From positions 3,286,001-3,350,000 of the forward strand of contig CAVNZM010000005.1 of the NCBI GenBank assembly GCA_963693365.1: a DNA stretch of 64,000 nucleotides, written 5' to 3'. The notes below the pieces were generated by a model. The model did no database searches. It saw nothing but the letters and a program-made list of their open reading frames with translations, and was not told where the DNA came from. Shown piece by piece: positions 25,101 to 48,734 of the stretch. The DNA comes from Amoebidium appalachense (Eukaryota; Ichthyosporea). The position numbers were made by a program, and so were the translations under genes. Within the stretch, counting starts at the first letter, position 1. Each line of letters starts with the position of its first letter.

Positions 25101-26235
25101 GGGGGGGAGGAGGGGGGGGTAGGGAGGGGGGGAGGGATGGGGAAACGATAGGGGGGAAGGGGATTGGAAGCCGTCAACCATAAGGATAGTTGGTTGATTG
25201 TGATATGGTGAGGGATAGACGAGTATTGGCAAGATGGAGGGAGAAAGTGGGGATGGAGGATTGGGGGTAGGGTGGATGGGTGGGTCGAGGGTGATGTTGG
25301 GAAGGTGGGAAAGGGGGAAAGGTGGATCATAAAGTGGTTAGCCTGTGTCTATGAGTGTGTAGGGGACGGGGAGAGAGGGCGGTGGGGGGGAAGGAGAAGA
25401 GTGATGGGTGGGAGGTACAGGGGGGAGGTGGGGAGGGGGGGTGGTTAGCTGTGTGTGTGTGGGGGGGGGGGGGGGGGAGGGGGGGGGGGGGGAGTGTGGG
25501 CAGAAGGAGGTAATTTGCATGGGGGTGCATGCAGTGCGATGCACTACCTAGTAAGCAGGTGGTTAGTAGACATAGTGTCATATAGGAGCAATGTGAAAAG
25601 GGATAGAGTGAAAGTGTTGGGGGGAAGAGGGGCGGCGCTGGGGGGGGGGGGGGGGGGGGGGGGGTAGAATAAAGAGGAAATGAGGTCAAGGTGGTTCATT
25701 TGGCTATCGGAGAGATTGTGGTAGAAGGGTCTGATAGGGACTTGAAAAACCGCTAGCGAATAATGACCCTAACCCCCCCCACCCCCCCACCCACCCACCC
25801 ACCCACCCACCCTCCCTCCCCCTCCCAAACGGTGGTGGTGGTTGGCCGGGGTTGAGGCTTTATGCTGGGGGGGGGTGGGAGGGGGGGGGGAGAGAGAGAG
25901 GGGGGGGGGGGGGGGGGGGGGGGATGATGGCTTGCTCGAGAAAAATTAGTGCATGCGCATGCATACATCAAGCATGGTTCCCTTTTTGGCCTTTAATAGG
26001 AGATGTGTTAGATGTGGGGAAGGCCACCACTCGGTGTTGGGGGTACTTGTGATGATGGCGGGGGGTTGGAGGTGGGGGGGGGGGGGGGGGGGGGGGGGGG
26101 GGAGAAGAAAGGGTCGGCAGATGTGGGGAAAGCAGAGGGAGGGGCCGGGAGGGGGAGAAGGGATGGTAGCTCTGGGGGAGGGGGGGGGGGGGGGGGGGGG
26201 GGAGGGGAGGAAGGGGGAAGCGATAAAATTTTCAA
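22485..26235. repeat. Poly-G dominated block
   Basis: Dozens of G runs of about 10-50 nt with short GA, GT and T interruptions, for example 22,498-22,519, 22,538-22,558, 23,171-23,197, 23,499-23,528, 23,831-23,847, 24,857-24,890, 25,007-25,037, 25,079-25,107, 25,640-25,664 and 26,077-26,101. T runs sit immediately 5' of G runs at 23,487, 24,470 and 25,067. Unique islands (22,700-22,800, 22,920-23,160, 23,530-23,720, 23,870-24,120 and 25,500-25,620) contain no recognisable coding sequence. Confidence 0.9.
24632..26125. repeat. Diverged direct duplication inside the poly-G block
   Basis: Copy 1 (about 24,632-25,065) and copy 2 (about 25,845-26,120) share ordered blocks: GGCCGGG...GCTTATGCTG or its variant; TGGCTTG...GCATGC...CATACATCAAGCAT; CCCTTTTTGG; GGGGAAGG...ACTCGGTGTTGG; and AGAAGAAA.GGTCGGCAGAT. 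The offset is about 1.2 kb. Copy 1 has an extra insert with CACTGCCAGAGACCCCTGCA (near 24,896). Duplication is seen directly; its nature is unknown. Confidence 0.65.
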
Positions 26236-26950
26236 CTGCTTGATATTTATTTCAAGATGAAGTCCTTTTTATACGCAGAGATGTGGAGCTGACAAATGCT
26301 AAGCTAATCAAAAGAACGAAAACTATGAGGGCAAATATATCTGCTAAGCCAATCAAAAGAACGAAAACTATGAGGGCAAATAAATCGAAATACCTGTCGA
26401 CACATAGAAGATAAATTGTAATCTTCTAATGAAAGCACGGAAACATTTACTAAAGCTAAATAAATGAAACCACATATATATCTATTAGTTCACATCATAT
26501 ATTTATACATGTTTCTAACATAAACATATCTAAATATAAGTATTCCTAATAGCTGGGGAACATAGAGCAAATCTACGTCGTGGGAAAGGAAGGAAAAGGA
26601 ATGAGGATAGAAAGGGGTTTACGCTGTTTACTCGAGGCAAAGATAGAAAGGAATGGAATGGGAAAGGAATCGAGTGGAATGAAGGAGGAATGTAGGTTTC
26701 TATATTTGGGGAAATTAAACGAGATCTGATTGGACAACTATCGGACACGAACGCATAATGTAAATTTAGTACAGACGCAAACGACATTACATGTACGTGG
26801 GCCAAGTGGCTCGGTGTGTACACAGATCAACGATATCTGTGCACACGGAAACGGGAAAGAAAGAAAGGGAAAAGGGAAAAGGAAACAAACAACAACAAAC
26901 TAATAAACATATGTATAACTCAACTTCTAAGTTCTTGCCGTTATCCATGT
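26236..26950. other. Unique AT-rich stretch with a 45-bp tandem duplication
   Basis: Two copies of a 45-bp unit, 26,297-26,341 and 26,342-26,386, each with AATCAAAAGAACGAAAACTA and TGAGGGCAAAT, differing at a few bases. The rest is AT-rich with closed frames. No gene is seen. Confidence 0.7.
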
Positions 26951-27039
26951 GTAGATGACACCCCGCCCCCCTCCCCCCTGTGCACCCCTTCCTCCCCCCC
27001 CCCCCCCCACCAGCCCCCTCCCCCCCCCCCCCCCCCCCC

Positions 27040-27070
<31 letters not shown>

Positions 27071-27586
27071 TCATACATTGCAGTCAGCGCTTCGAGTAAT
27101 TAATTGGACAAAGCTATCTATCGTGCTCACCATGTGACACGAGTACTACATATCATATAGCAAGTGTCTGTTTTTCTCATGGCTGTCTGTTTAGTGTACG
27201 TACACACGTGTGAATGTGACACTCCGGTAAATTTTCGTGCGTTTTTATTTGCCCAAGGGTGTATGCGTGTGTTTACAGTGTTACCGTGTCTCAATGACAA
27301 TGTCAGTGTGTGCAACGGTTGTGTGTGTGTGGTACATGCATGTGTGCGTGTGTGGGTGGGTGTTTTAGTACGTAACCGGACCCCCTCAGATGATCAAAAC
27401 CATCGAAAAATAGAACAAGCCCCTAGGCTAGCTTCATGTAAATAGTACAGCCCGATCGTTGAGAGAGACAGAGAGAGAAGGGGGGGGGGGAGGGAGGGAG
27501 GGGGGGGGGGGGGGGGGGGGGGGAGGGAGGGAGGGAGGGAGGGAGGGAGGGAGGGAGGGAGGGAGGGAGGGAGGGAGGGAGGGAGG

Positions 27587-27627
<41 letters not shown>

Positions 27628-27855
27628 AGGGAGGGAGGGAGGGAGGGAGGGAGGGAGGGAGGGAGGGAGGGAGGGAGGGAGGGAGGGAGGGAGGGAGGGA
27701 GGGAGGGAGGCAGGGAGGGAGGGAGGGAGGGAGGGAGGGAGGGAGAGAGAGAGAGGGGGGGGGGGGGGGGGAGGGAGGGAGGGAGGGAGGGAGGGAGGGA
27801 GGGAGGGAGGGAGGGAGGGAGGGAGGGAGGGAGGGAGGGAGGGAGGGAGAGAGGG
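26951..27855. repeat. Poly-C/poly-A tract, unique spacer, then (GGGA)n block
   Basis: A C-rich run passes directly into a 29-nt A run (27,040-27,068). Unique DNA follows (27,069-27,450) with no clear gene. A homopurine block at 27,464-27,850 consists of long (GGGA)n arrays (about 27,521-27,593, 27,620-27,744 and 27,771-27,850) separated by (GA)n and G runs. Confidence 0.9.
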
Positions 27856-27959
27856 AGAAATGGAAAGATAACGTGGTGCAGTGGTGGTGCCAGTATACTT
27901 TGGTCTGTAACAGTTAAAGTTGAGGGCTTAACCACATCGGCTGAGTCAACTTGTTCCGA

Positions 27960-28436
27960 GCAGAATTGTTCTGCATAAAGCTGAATTATTCTGCTAATTT
28001 GGAACTATTCTGCAAAAAGCGGAATTATTCTGCAAAAAGCGGAAAATTCTGCAAAAAGCGGAATTATTTTGCAAAAGCAGAATCTATCTGCTAGAAGCAG
28101 AATCAATCTGCTAGAAGCAGAATTAAACTGCCAGAAGCAGAATCATTCTGCTAAAAGCAGAATTGTTCTCAGTATGAGCGGAAATATTCTGCCAAAAGCG
28201 GAATTATTCTGCCAAAAGCAGAAATATTCTGCTATAAGCAAAATTATTCTTCTACAAGCAGAATTATTCTGCGGTCGTAATTCTGCTATGAAAAAGCAGA
28301 ATAATTCTACAAAAAGCAGAATAATTCTGCTAAAAGCAGAGTGATTCTTCTTTTGCCGAATAATTCTGCTTTTTGTAGAATAATTCTGCTAAAAGCAGAA
28401 TAATTCCGCTTTTGCAGAATAATTCTGCTTTTTGCA
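27960..28436. repeat. Array of about 24 units of a 20-bp mini-palindrome repeat
   Basis: Degenerate tandem units of about 20 bp, consensus GAATTATTCTGCAAAAAGCG. The GCAGAAT...ATTCTGC part is itself nearly palindromic, so each unit boundary can form a small stem. From about 28,340 some linkers flip from AAAAG to CTTTT, so the right end is inverted. The arms 28,297-28,327 and 28,358-28,388 are 31 nt reverse complements with two mismatches. Open frames through it are a consequence of the repeat. Confidence 0.85.
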
Positions 28437-28588
28437 AGTTGACTCTGCCGATGCCGTTGGGCCCTATATTGGATTGCTGACAATACCAAGAATTGCCAGT
28501 GCAAGTGTGTATACGTACTGTTGCGGTGATTGGAAACCGTTTGCAAGCCGAGGTACGGAGAGAAGTAAGGGTGGGTGGGTGGGTGGGA

Positions 28589-28633
<45 letters not shown>

Positions 28634-28985
28634 AGTGGGCAACCCGAGATGTTTAGTTAAGTGAATGTCGAAACACGTGTACACCCTCACGAAATCGATC
28701 CCGGGATTGAAGACATGCGTGCGGTGGGGGGGAGGAGGGGAGGAGAGGTACGGGTGAGGGAGGGGAGTGGGCGGCGGCATAATAGCTGGAAAGTGTGTGT
28801 GTGTGCACGTGTGTGTGTGTGTTTGAGGGGAGAGGGGGGGGGGGGGGGGGAAGAAGACGAGGGGGAGGGGGAAACCCCCCTGGGTGACCCCCCCCCCAGG
28901 ACCGGGATAACTATCCCCCCCCCCCCCCCCCTCCCCCATCTCTTAATACAAAACTGCTTTGCCTCCCCGTTTTGAAGTTCAAAAA
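28437..28985. other. Unique spacer with G-run and C-run tracts
   Basis: Unique DNA (28,437-28,585) is followed by a G run (about 28,589-28,632), a G-rich stretch (28,725-28,870) and a C run (about 28,914-28,931). No gene is seen. Confidence 0.6.
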
Positions 28986-33821
<4,836 letters not shown>

Positions 33822-33829
33822 TACATACA

Positions 33830-34848
33830 CGCGTCTGTACATACAAACACACACACACCATCCAAATTTACCTCCACCACCATCCAATTTAAATTCGAAA
33901 TTGCAGTTTTTCATCCGGTATGTGCGTGAATTTTACTGGTAACAAAGTTGAATTAAGCAAACAGCATGACAGAAAACACGTGAAAGTCCTCCTCCCCCCC
34001 ACCCCTTCCCCCCAAACCAACACACCCATCCTTCCCCCCGCCCCCCCACCCCACACCACACACACACAAAAGAAGAAAAGAAAGAAAGAAAGAAAAAGCA
34101 ACAAATGCCTGGTTTTTCTATCCGCAGTAGACGTAGAGAAATGGAAGGACAGCATAAAAACTAAAAACACAAAACCAACCACAAACCCAACCTAAGCCAA
34201 CAGCCTTTTTATCTACTCATCCATTTCAAACTTTCTCTTTCACAGTCACAGTGCAAGCAAACACCACCCTTTGTCAACAACCAACCCACCTCTGAAACAC
34301 CAGCTGTGGCTGCTCCCCTGCCTCCTCCGGCATACTGGCCGGATTGAAAAGATACAAGGCAGCCCGTGCCCACGCGCGGCGGCGGGGGGAGGGGGGGGGG
34401 GGGGGGGAGGGGGGGAGGGGGGGGGGGGGAGGGGGGAGGGGGGATGGCTATGATGGCCGGGCGATTTCACAGAAAGGGGCTGAGGGAAGCCGGGGCACCG
34501 GTACTGTATGAGGACCGATATGTTGAATGAAAGGGGGGAGGCGGGAAGGGAGATGGGTTGAAACACTGCTACCAGATATGGTAATGGGCAGAGGATTCAT
34601 GGGTGCCACGTGGGGGGTGGCCCATATTGGTGCAAGGTTGCAGTGGGTGGGTGGGTGTGTGGAGGGGGATCGGGGGGGGAAGGGGGGGGGGCAGAGGGGA
34701 AAAGAGAGAAGTTCAACGTTACTTGCGCTTACTGGAGGCCGTTTTTAGTGCCAGCATAGCAGTAACCCCGCCCCTAATCTCCCATCCCCCTTCTCTCTCC
34801 CCACTCTCCCCACTTCCCCCTCTTCCTACTCTCACCACCATCTCCACA

Positions 34849-34850
<2 letters not shown>
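33830..34850. other. Unique DNA between the two segmental-duplication copies
   Basis: Partly AC-rich, with (AAAG)-rich sequence at 34,065-34,100, a G-rich tract (34,383-34,445) and a C/T-rich tract (34,765-34,850). No exon is recognised; frames here are short or low-complexity. Confidence 0.5.
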
Positions 34851-37880
<3,030 letters not shown>

Positions 37881-39065
37881 TACATCTCCCCTCCTTCCTT
37901 CCCCCCTTCCAACATACACACACTGACAGGCACACACACACACACAAACACACACATACACACACACAGAACCAGCATCACAGACACGTACCAGCTGTGA
38001 CTCTCGCGATGGCGGAGGACTGTCCGCAATAGGCAATGGAATGTGGGTGCCGATATACATTCTGAGCGGCGTTAGGGTGTTCAATACTGTTGAATGTTTC
38101 CCCGTACCTCCCATAGACTGTGGGAAATAAGGGGCCCCACCGTCTGGGATGCATGACAGACCGGGGGTACTCCCCCCAGACAGGGGTACTCCCCCGAGGC
38201 CTTAGCCTCTTTTCAAGCTCTGTAGATGCACTTCTGTTAGAGACCCCCCACTTGGAGGGGTTCTCTGTGACAGATTTTCTCCTAATTTCGGCTAACTTAG
38301 ATTTGGTAGCTCTAGCTTTGTCTTTCTTATCTAGACCGTTAAGTGAGTAATGGGTGTATAAAATTATCCTGTAAATCCGGTGTATATATAGCTTGGGGCG
38401 TCTGCGGCACCCCTCGTCTAGGGTGTGGCCGTGCTGGAAAACGTAGTATCATGCCACACATGCACACGAGGGGCTGTGCTCCCACCGTGACGGTCTCCCA
38501 AAATATGGACCGTGTAAACCATGACAGAACGATTATCCTACCACGATAGCACTGGCATATATCCACACGTTCGGGTGAACGGGGGCACACGTATTTGTTG
38601 CCTTTTGTGTTTGATAAAAATGGGGTGTCACAGTGTGTGCAGTGTGTTTGTGTTTTGAGTCGGCTTCGTTGGTTGATTGGTGTGTGAGAGACGCGTCCGT
38701 GCAGAACGACCCCCCCCCCCCCCCCCCCCCCCCTTCTCCCCTTCAAACACAGACACACTATTTAATTGCGCAAAAGAAAGTGTCTGTGACTGTAAACTTA
38801 GATGGCCGAGTCCATGATACAGATGCCGTACGCCAGTAAGGCCACCCCCCCACCCCCCACCCCCCTCCCCTCCCCCAAATTGTGTATATGGAGGGCGTGG
38901 AATGGCGGGGAAGGGGAGGGGGGGAGGGGGCTTTGTTCTTTCGATTTTCCCATGCATGCTTATGCATGATCCAGCATTATCTATTAATCCTTCCAGATAG
39001 CCAACGGTATCTGTAAACGCCACACACAGTGGTGCATGCACTAAATTTCAGAAATCTTCTCCCGA
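37881..39065. other. Unique DNA with short C- and G-rich tracts
   Basis: CA-rich at 37,915-37,970. An imperfect pair of GGGGTACTCCCC-containing units (about 38,155-38,195) is self-complementary. C runs occur at 38,710-38,732 and 38,845-38,875. Frames at 38,120-38,350 (76 codons) and 38,343-38,549 are unremarkable. No gene is supported. Confidence 0.5.
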
Positions 39066-39183
39066 TTGGCCGAAAGTAGTTTCTTGGATGTCCTATTTCG
39101 GTCCAGCCGAAAGGAATCAGTGCAAAGTCTGAAAAATAGAATACGGACAAACACACCAGTCATCGAAGTGGGAAAGCTTCAAT

Positions 39184-39237
<54 letters not shown>

Positions 39238-39335
39238 CCCCCTCTTCTTTTCAACCCATAATTCGAAGAAAACGTAAACCTCTACCCATGTTGACAGACC
39301 TTCTCTCTGACTCTCACGCCCTCGTTAATTACTAA
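39066..39335 (+). other. Open frame bridging a 51-nt C run (doubtful exon)
   Basis: An uninterrupted frame from 39,053 (no ATG) encodes a charged, non-repetitive segment (FLDVLFRSSRKESVQSLKNR), then 17 Pro from the C run 39,186-39,236, then PIIRRKRKPLPMLTDLL and a stop. Both flanks look protein-like and a possible acceptor (TTTCAG) ends at 39,050. It could be a terminal exon, but the frame depends on the exact C count and the family is unknown. Confidence 0.2.
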
Positions 39336-39547
39336 TACTTAGGTTCAAAAATTCCTATGTTGTGGGTTGGCGGGAAAAAAAAACGATGCAAGCGATACTG
39401 TAACAACGACATCATAACGTGCGCACACTAGTACTTGGCAAGGGGATTGCAGGACGGGTGTCGTGAAATCAAGGGGAGCCTCATATACCACAAGAGGCGG
39501 AAAGTGGGGAAGAAAATAAAAAACGAGAGCTTGAAAACGAAGAGTAG

Positions 39548-39581
<34 letters not shown>

Positions 39582-39877
39582 ATATGGCGTCCCCTTTCTC
39601 CGCCCCCGGCTTTCGAATTCTTCCCCGGCTTGCAAGGAGACTAAGAAAAAATAGAAGAGGAAGAAGAAAGGTGTAGTGCAGTGATGCCCCATAATTGAGA
39701 ACGGATGGGCTATGAGGAATAAGAATAGGAAACGGCATACGTATGTGCATGACTTAAGTTGGATCTGCCCAAGCTCTGGCCACTCTGTGCACACGGCATA
39801 GCGACATGCATATGGGTCACGCAGTGCACAGCCACAAACAGGAATCCCCCCATCCCCCCCCCCCCCCCGGCCCCCCG

Positions 39878-39914
<37 letters not shown>

Positions 39915-41095
39915 AGCGGGCACGAGAAAGCTTAAGGGATTATGTGTAGAGGAAATGTTCGTCTAAACTCTGAGGGGAGATGAGAGGAGGCATTGTGAGA
40001 TCTAGACTCTAGAGCTGAGGAGATGAAATGAGCTCGAGAAAGTGTGAGATCTCGACTCTAAAGGGAAGAACGATGAGAGGATGCAGTGTACATGTGAGAA
40101 CTAGGCTGAGGGAAAATCAGAGGTGAAGTGCCGCGTATGGTGTGTGTAGTCTCTATGACACGTCTTGTATGTTGCTTCATGTGCACATGACTTTGAGTAT
40201 CTTCGTGATTTCAAGGAATCAAGCCATACAACGCCTGGTTTGGCAAGACATATATGTATGTCGATGGTAGTCCGGGACCCGGGGAGTCGGACTCGGCGGG
40301 GACTCGGGAGTCCGATCTCACTCCGTCGACAAAGCACGCGCTCCGCGTGCCGATGTGCTCTGATAACCCCAGCGGTGACATAAATACATGATTCGTTCCA
40401 CCCAGTCGTCGGAATGAGTAAGTGCATTTGGGTACGGAATAAACACTGAAAAATTTATTAAATATTAGAATTGTATGTTTATTAGGTGAAAATAAATGCT
40501 TCTTTTGATGATAAAAAGAGCATTTACTACAAACTAGATGATTTTGTTTGACTTAATCATGGTTTAACACTAAACTTAAAAGTTATAGAAGGCGTTTGAT
40601 TCGCACAGGACGAACCATGAGATAACGGAAGATGGCGGTTTGACGAAATTTTTCTGAGTAATAACTGAGTCATAACCGTGGTGTCAGCGGCCCTAGATAT
40701 ATTATTTCTTATAGCTAATGATGTAATATTAATTAATATATACTCTTTTTTCTCTTCTTCAGCGCATATTTCATGGAGGCAAGACCTATAACATGTGCTA
40801 TTCAGTAGACGATAGAACTGTACTCGATCAAGGGCGGATCATGATGTTATCATCTCTTGATGTTCGAATTCGGCCCGCATGCCGATGATCAGCACTGCAC
40901 ACATGATGGATGAATGCATTTGAAGTTTGAGCACAACCGCGTTCCCGGGGTTTTACTCTATGCTTTGACGCTAAATTATAACCTGTTTTCATTCTAAATA
41001 AAGCATATAGGTTTCAACAGAGATATACTTAGTAAACTCTGCATACATAAGTGTGGTATGCACTGTCACACTGTGCACATACACTGCCCGATCAG
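39336..41095. other. Unique DNA, no supported gene
   Basis: C runs lie at 39,549-39,580 and 39,846-39,912. The remainder is unique. A GA-rich stretch (39,960-40,130) has imperfect repeats around GTGAGATCTCGACTCTA. A CG-rich patch (40,270-40,350) contains short inverted repeats. The minus frame 40,101-40,427 (108 codons) has no recognisable motif. 40,440-41,095 is AT-rich and closed in all frames. Confidence 0.5.
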
Positions 41096-41338
41096 TCAAA
41101 AAGGTGAGCAATCAAAGCGCAGGGGGTTGGTCTCCAGCCAAACTTTCAACCCTGGGGCTGGCGAGTGGCGCGATACTTTATAAACAACTACAAATTCAAC
41201 CTGTATAGGCAAAGATTTATGATAATATCCAAGGAACACCAATTGCATTAAAACTATATTCAGTAATACAATCGCAATAAATGAAAAATAAAATACCCGT
41301 GTAGCATAATAGTATTCCTCAGGAGTGAGTTCAGGCAT
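41096..41338 (-). CDS. Hypothetical small single-pass membrane protein
   Basis: An 80-codon frame starting MPELTPEEYYYATR, followed by one strongly hydrophobic segment (about residues 15-39, FYFSFIAIVLLNIVLMQLVF) and a polar tail. This acidic N-tail/TM/basic-tail layout is typical of small organelle membrane proteins, but I do not recognise a family. CAG/GTTG after residue 46 could be a splice donor, so the tail may be intronic. A three-codon upstream ORF precedes the ATG. It lies in unique AT-rich DNA. Confidence is low because the frame is short and without homology support. Confidence 0.3.
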   Translation of the reverse strand: MPELTPEEYYYATRVFYFSFIAIVLLNIVLMQLVFLGYYHKSLPIQVEFVVVYKVSRHSPAPGLKVWLETNPLRFDCSPF

Positions 41339-41995
41339 TTTTATGACTTCATTTTTGCACGATCTTGTTATCTAAAAACCCCATTCTGCGGGTTTCACAC
41401 CGCAAGCCACCTCAGGCCCACCTGGTCACAAAACGTGATCCTTGCGGTCCCGGGTGCTCAGTGGTGCCGTGGTGATCCGCTATCTATGTTCTATTGTTTA
41501 TTTCTGTAGGTATGTGCTTTCTACACTTGCCACGTAAACGTAAATGTACAGGAGTTCTGCGTTTAGAGTCAAGAGCGGAAAAGTAAAAGGGCTGTTAGAG
41601 TGTGGGGTTGTAGAGCTTAGACGGGGAGAGCAAATTCAAGCTATAAGCACAAACATTATGAAAACAACCGGTAAAAGGTGTTGCCAGATTTCAAATATAT
41701 TCTCATGTTGTTGACACACACTCAGACCTCCAAAGCCGACCTTCGGCCCCTCAACGAGTGACCGTGTTTGTTACAACGACGTTTCTTGCTCGCAGGCTCT
41801 TTCTGACTAGTTTTCTTTGTTTGGTCCACAAAGTATTTGACCCTGCCAAGATCTCTCCCTCCGACGGAGATGGTTTCCGAAACAGTGCTGAACAGGTTGT
41901 GAGCACGAACAAAAGACCCAAGATGCACCACGTACACTAGCAACTGAACGCATAAAAACTCGAAATTTTTAACACGCATCCTGTCGGCGCAACTC
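41339..41995. other. Unique intergenic DNA
   Basis: No repeats of note. A minus-strand frame (41,722-42,003, 93 codons, ending in a Lys/Arg-rich stretch) overlaps the start of the plus-strand ORF at 41,996 by 8 nt. At most one of this divergent pair is likely to be coding there; the plus-strand one looks better. Confidence 0.4.
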
Positions 41996-42400
41996 ATGAA
42001 CATAGAGTATACTACAGCAGTACCAGCACACCCTCAATTGCCAAGGCAAACAACAGCAACCATGGTTGAGGCTGGTGCGGTGGTCCACTATCCAACTTTC
42101 CGCTTTGATTGTGCGGCCGAGACAGCAAGGAAGGACACTGCACAAAGACCCCCCTCACTGAATCTTACAAACTCGCCAGCATGCCGCAGCCGTTCGGAAC
42201 CTCTCCATCCACACCAGTGTGAGGAGCTGAGGAGAATACGTGCACGATTTCTTGATCTGCGAAAACAACTGCAGGGGGACTCCACCCTGTATGCTGAAGG
42301 ATCGGGCGGCCAGAGGGCGAAAGCCATGGCGGTGATAAAAAGACTAAGTAAGGGCAGTGTGTCGGATGATACTTCGAGCCCTGGGTCTAGCTCACCATAG
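41996..42400 (+). CDS. Hypothetical protein, or terminal exon, with a basic coiled-coil-like segment
   Basis: A 134-codon frame with balanced composition and no repeat bias. Start choices are 41,996 or the better-context ATG at 42,062 (ACCATGG). Residues about 78-95 (HQCEELRRIRARFLDLRKQL) look like an amphipathic helix. A basic stretch follows (AKAMAVIKRLSKG), then an acidic/Ser tail (SDDTSSPGSSSP) and stop. The charged helix with a Ser-rich tail suggests a cytosolic or nuclear regulatory or scaffold segment; the family is not recognised. It could be a last exon, since no TATA box or other exon is evident. Confidence 0.4.
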   Translation: MNIEYTTAVPAHPQLPRQTTATMVEAGAVVHYPTFRFDCAAETARKDTAQRPPSLNLTNSPACRSRSEPLHPHQCEELRRIRARFLDLRKQLQGDSTLYAEGSGGQRAKAMAVIKRLSKGSVSDDTSSPGSSSP

Positions 42401-43185
42401 AGTTTTTTTTGAGTGGCATGGTACCGACTTGGAAATACCACGTGAAAGAGCGAGTGTATGAATTATCGAGGATGTGTGCATGTAACAAAAGGGAAAAGAC
42501 AGAAAAAAAAGAGGCTGGATTTCGCCCTTGTTCATATATTCTCCACCACCTGCCATGGTAGTAGGGTGAACATACTTAGTATTATACACGTTGAGGAAAC
42601 GGTAACAGAAACCCACTTGTAGATTTAGTTTTCTGATTGGATCTTGTGAACCCTGTTTGTCCAAAGGACGAAATGTGTCGAAAGTCCGATGTATATATAG
42701 GGATGGTTTCGTGTGTTTTCGAACAGGATTGTTTTGTTTTTTTTCCAGGTGTGACGCTATCCTCAGTCTTCTCAGCTTTGAGTAGTTTCAGTCTATTCTT
42801 TTAGTGGTTTTCTTGGTCATGGGCGGTCTATTCTTTTAGTGGTTTTCTTGGTCATGGGCTGGAAAGCCGTTGTGTCATGTTGTATGGGCCAGAATAAATT
42901 GGACATCTCACGAAGGTTGTGTGAGAGAAACAGGCATTCTAACCCGTTTGATGAGCAGAGGTCAATCGGCCAATTGCAAAACGAGAGCAGGGAAGGATGG
43001 AGTGACAAACGCAGGAATAGAGGGGGTGGGGGAGGCTGCTATTACATACAACACGTAAACGTTTTCAGGATGCAACTACTCGTACTCGATATCGGGCAAG
43101 TATTCCATACAAGGCGATTACCACTGGCCGGGTGTCAAACAGGATTGAGCTGAGGCAAAGACAACTGTGGGTGGGTATTCATTTG
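42401..43185. other. Unique DNA with a 35-bp tandem duplication
   Basis: Two exact copies of a 35-bp unit (42,791-42,825 and 42,826-42,860, differing only at the end) contain TCTATTCTTTTAGTGGTTTT. A 104-codon frame (42,839-43,153) starts inside the second copy and has no recognisable motif. It is treated as non-coding. Confidence 0.55.
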
Positions 43186-43189
43186 GCAG

Positions 43190-46265
<3,076 letters not shown>

Positions 46266-46755
46266 TCAGTATTTGTAACAACAAGGGTCAGTTTATGCAC
46301 GAAATTAAAATTTTCCTCAATCTCAGCTACCTGCACTGAGAAGTGAGATCACGATATCTCACCTTTCCTGACAGCAAATATCATAGCACTTATCTTTCAT
46401 CGTTCCTGTCATTTGACCTCCCACCAATTGCTCTAACACGACATCAATCACCCCCTATTGAGGCCATTCTTGTAAAAGTGCACCACTTGTCCTGACACTT
46501 CCCCTGCTCTATCAGTGTTTATTCTCGCACATGCATCAGCCAAATCCATTGGCAACTCTCTGTGCGACATATTGTGTATGTTGCGGTGGTTGTGTAAGAT
46601 GGAGGTTTATAGATCGAAGACTGCATCTCTCAATACATAACGCAACTGACAATCTGCCAGTGTTAAGAACGTGCATGTGATCACAGCCCATACCCACAGA
46701 AAAGTGTAAACCGTCTGTGATGGTTCCATGGTTGTTCGGGCAGCAGAAGGGGAAG
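46266..46755. other. Unique island among microsatellites
   Basis: About 490 bp of non-repetitive DNA. On the minus strand a 40-codon frame (46,448-46,570, starting MSHRELPMDLADACARINTD) has a protein-like composition. It is too short to call and may be a decayed exon or chance. Confidence 0.4.
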
Positions 46756-48620
<1,865 letters not shown>

Positions 48621-48734
48621 GGGGGGGAAACCCACCTTGTCATGTGGTCCCTTGCGGTGTTGCTGTTGTCGTCACCGAACAAAGCCACAACCTGAGGGTG
48701 GGTGGGTGAGGGGGTGCACGTGGGGGTGTCGCTA

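Noticed and set aside
27960-28436. CRISPR-like array of palindromic repeats
   Set aside because: There are no unique spacers; the 20-bp units are contiguous and degenerate, and part of the array is inverted.
40101-40427. 108-codon minus-strand frame
   Set aside because: No motif, no repeat-free homologue known to me, and the opposite strand is also open; insufficient support.
46448-46570. 40-codon minus-strand frame MSHRELPMDLADACARINTD...
   Set aside because: The composition is protein-like, but it is short, isolated among microsatellites, has no splice context and no recognisable family.
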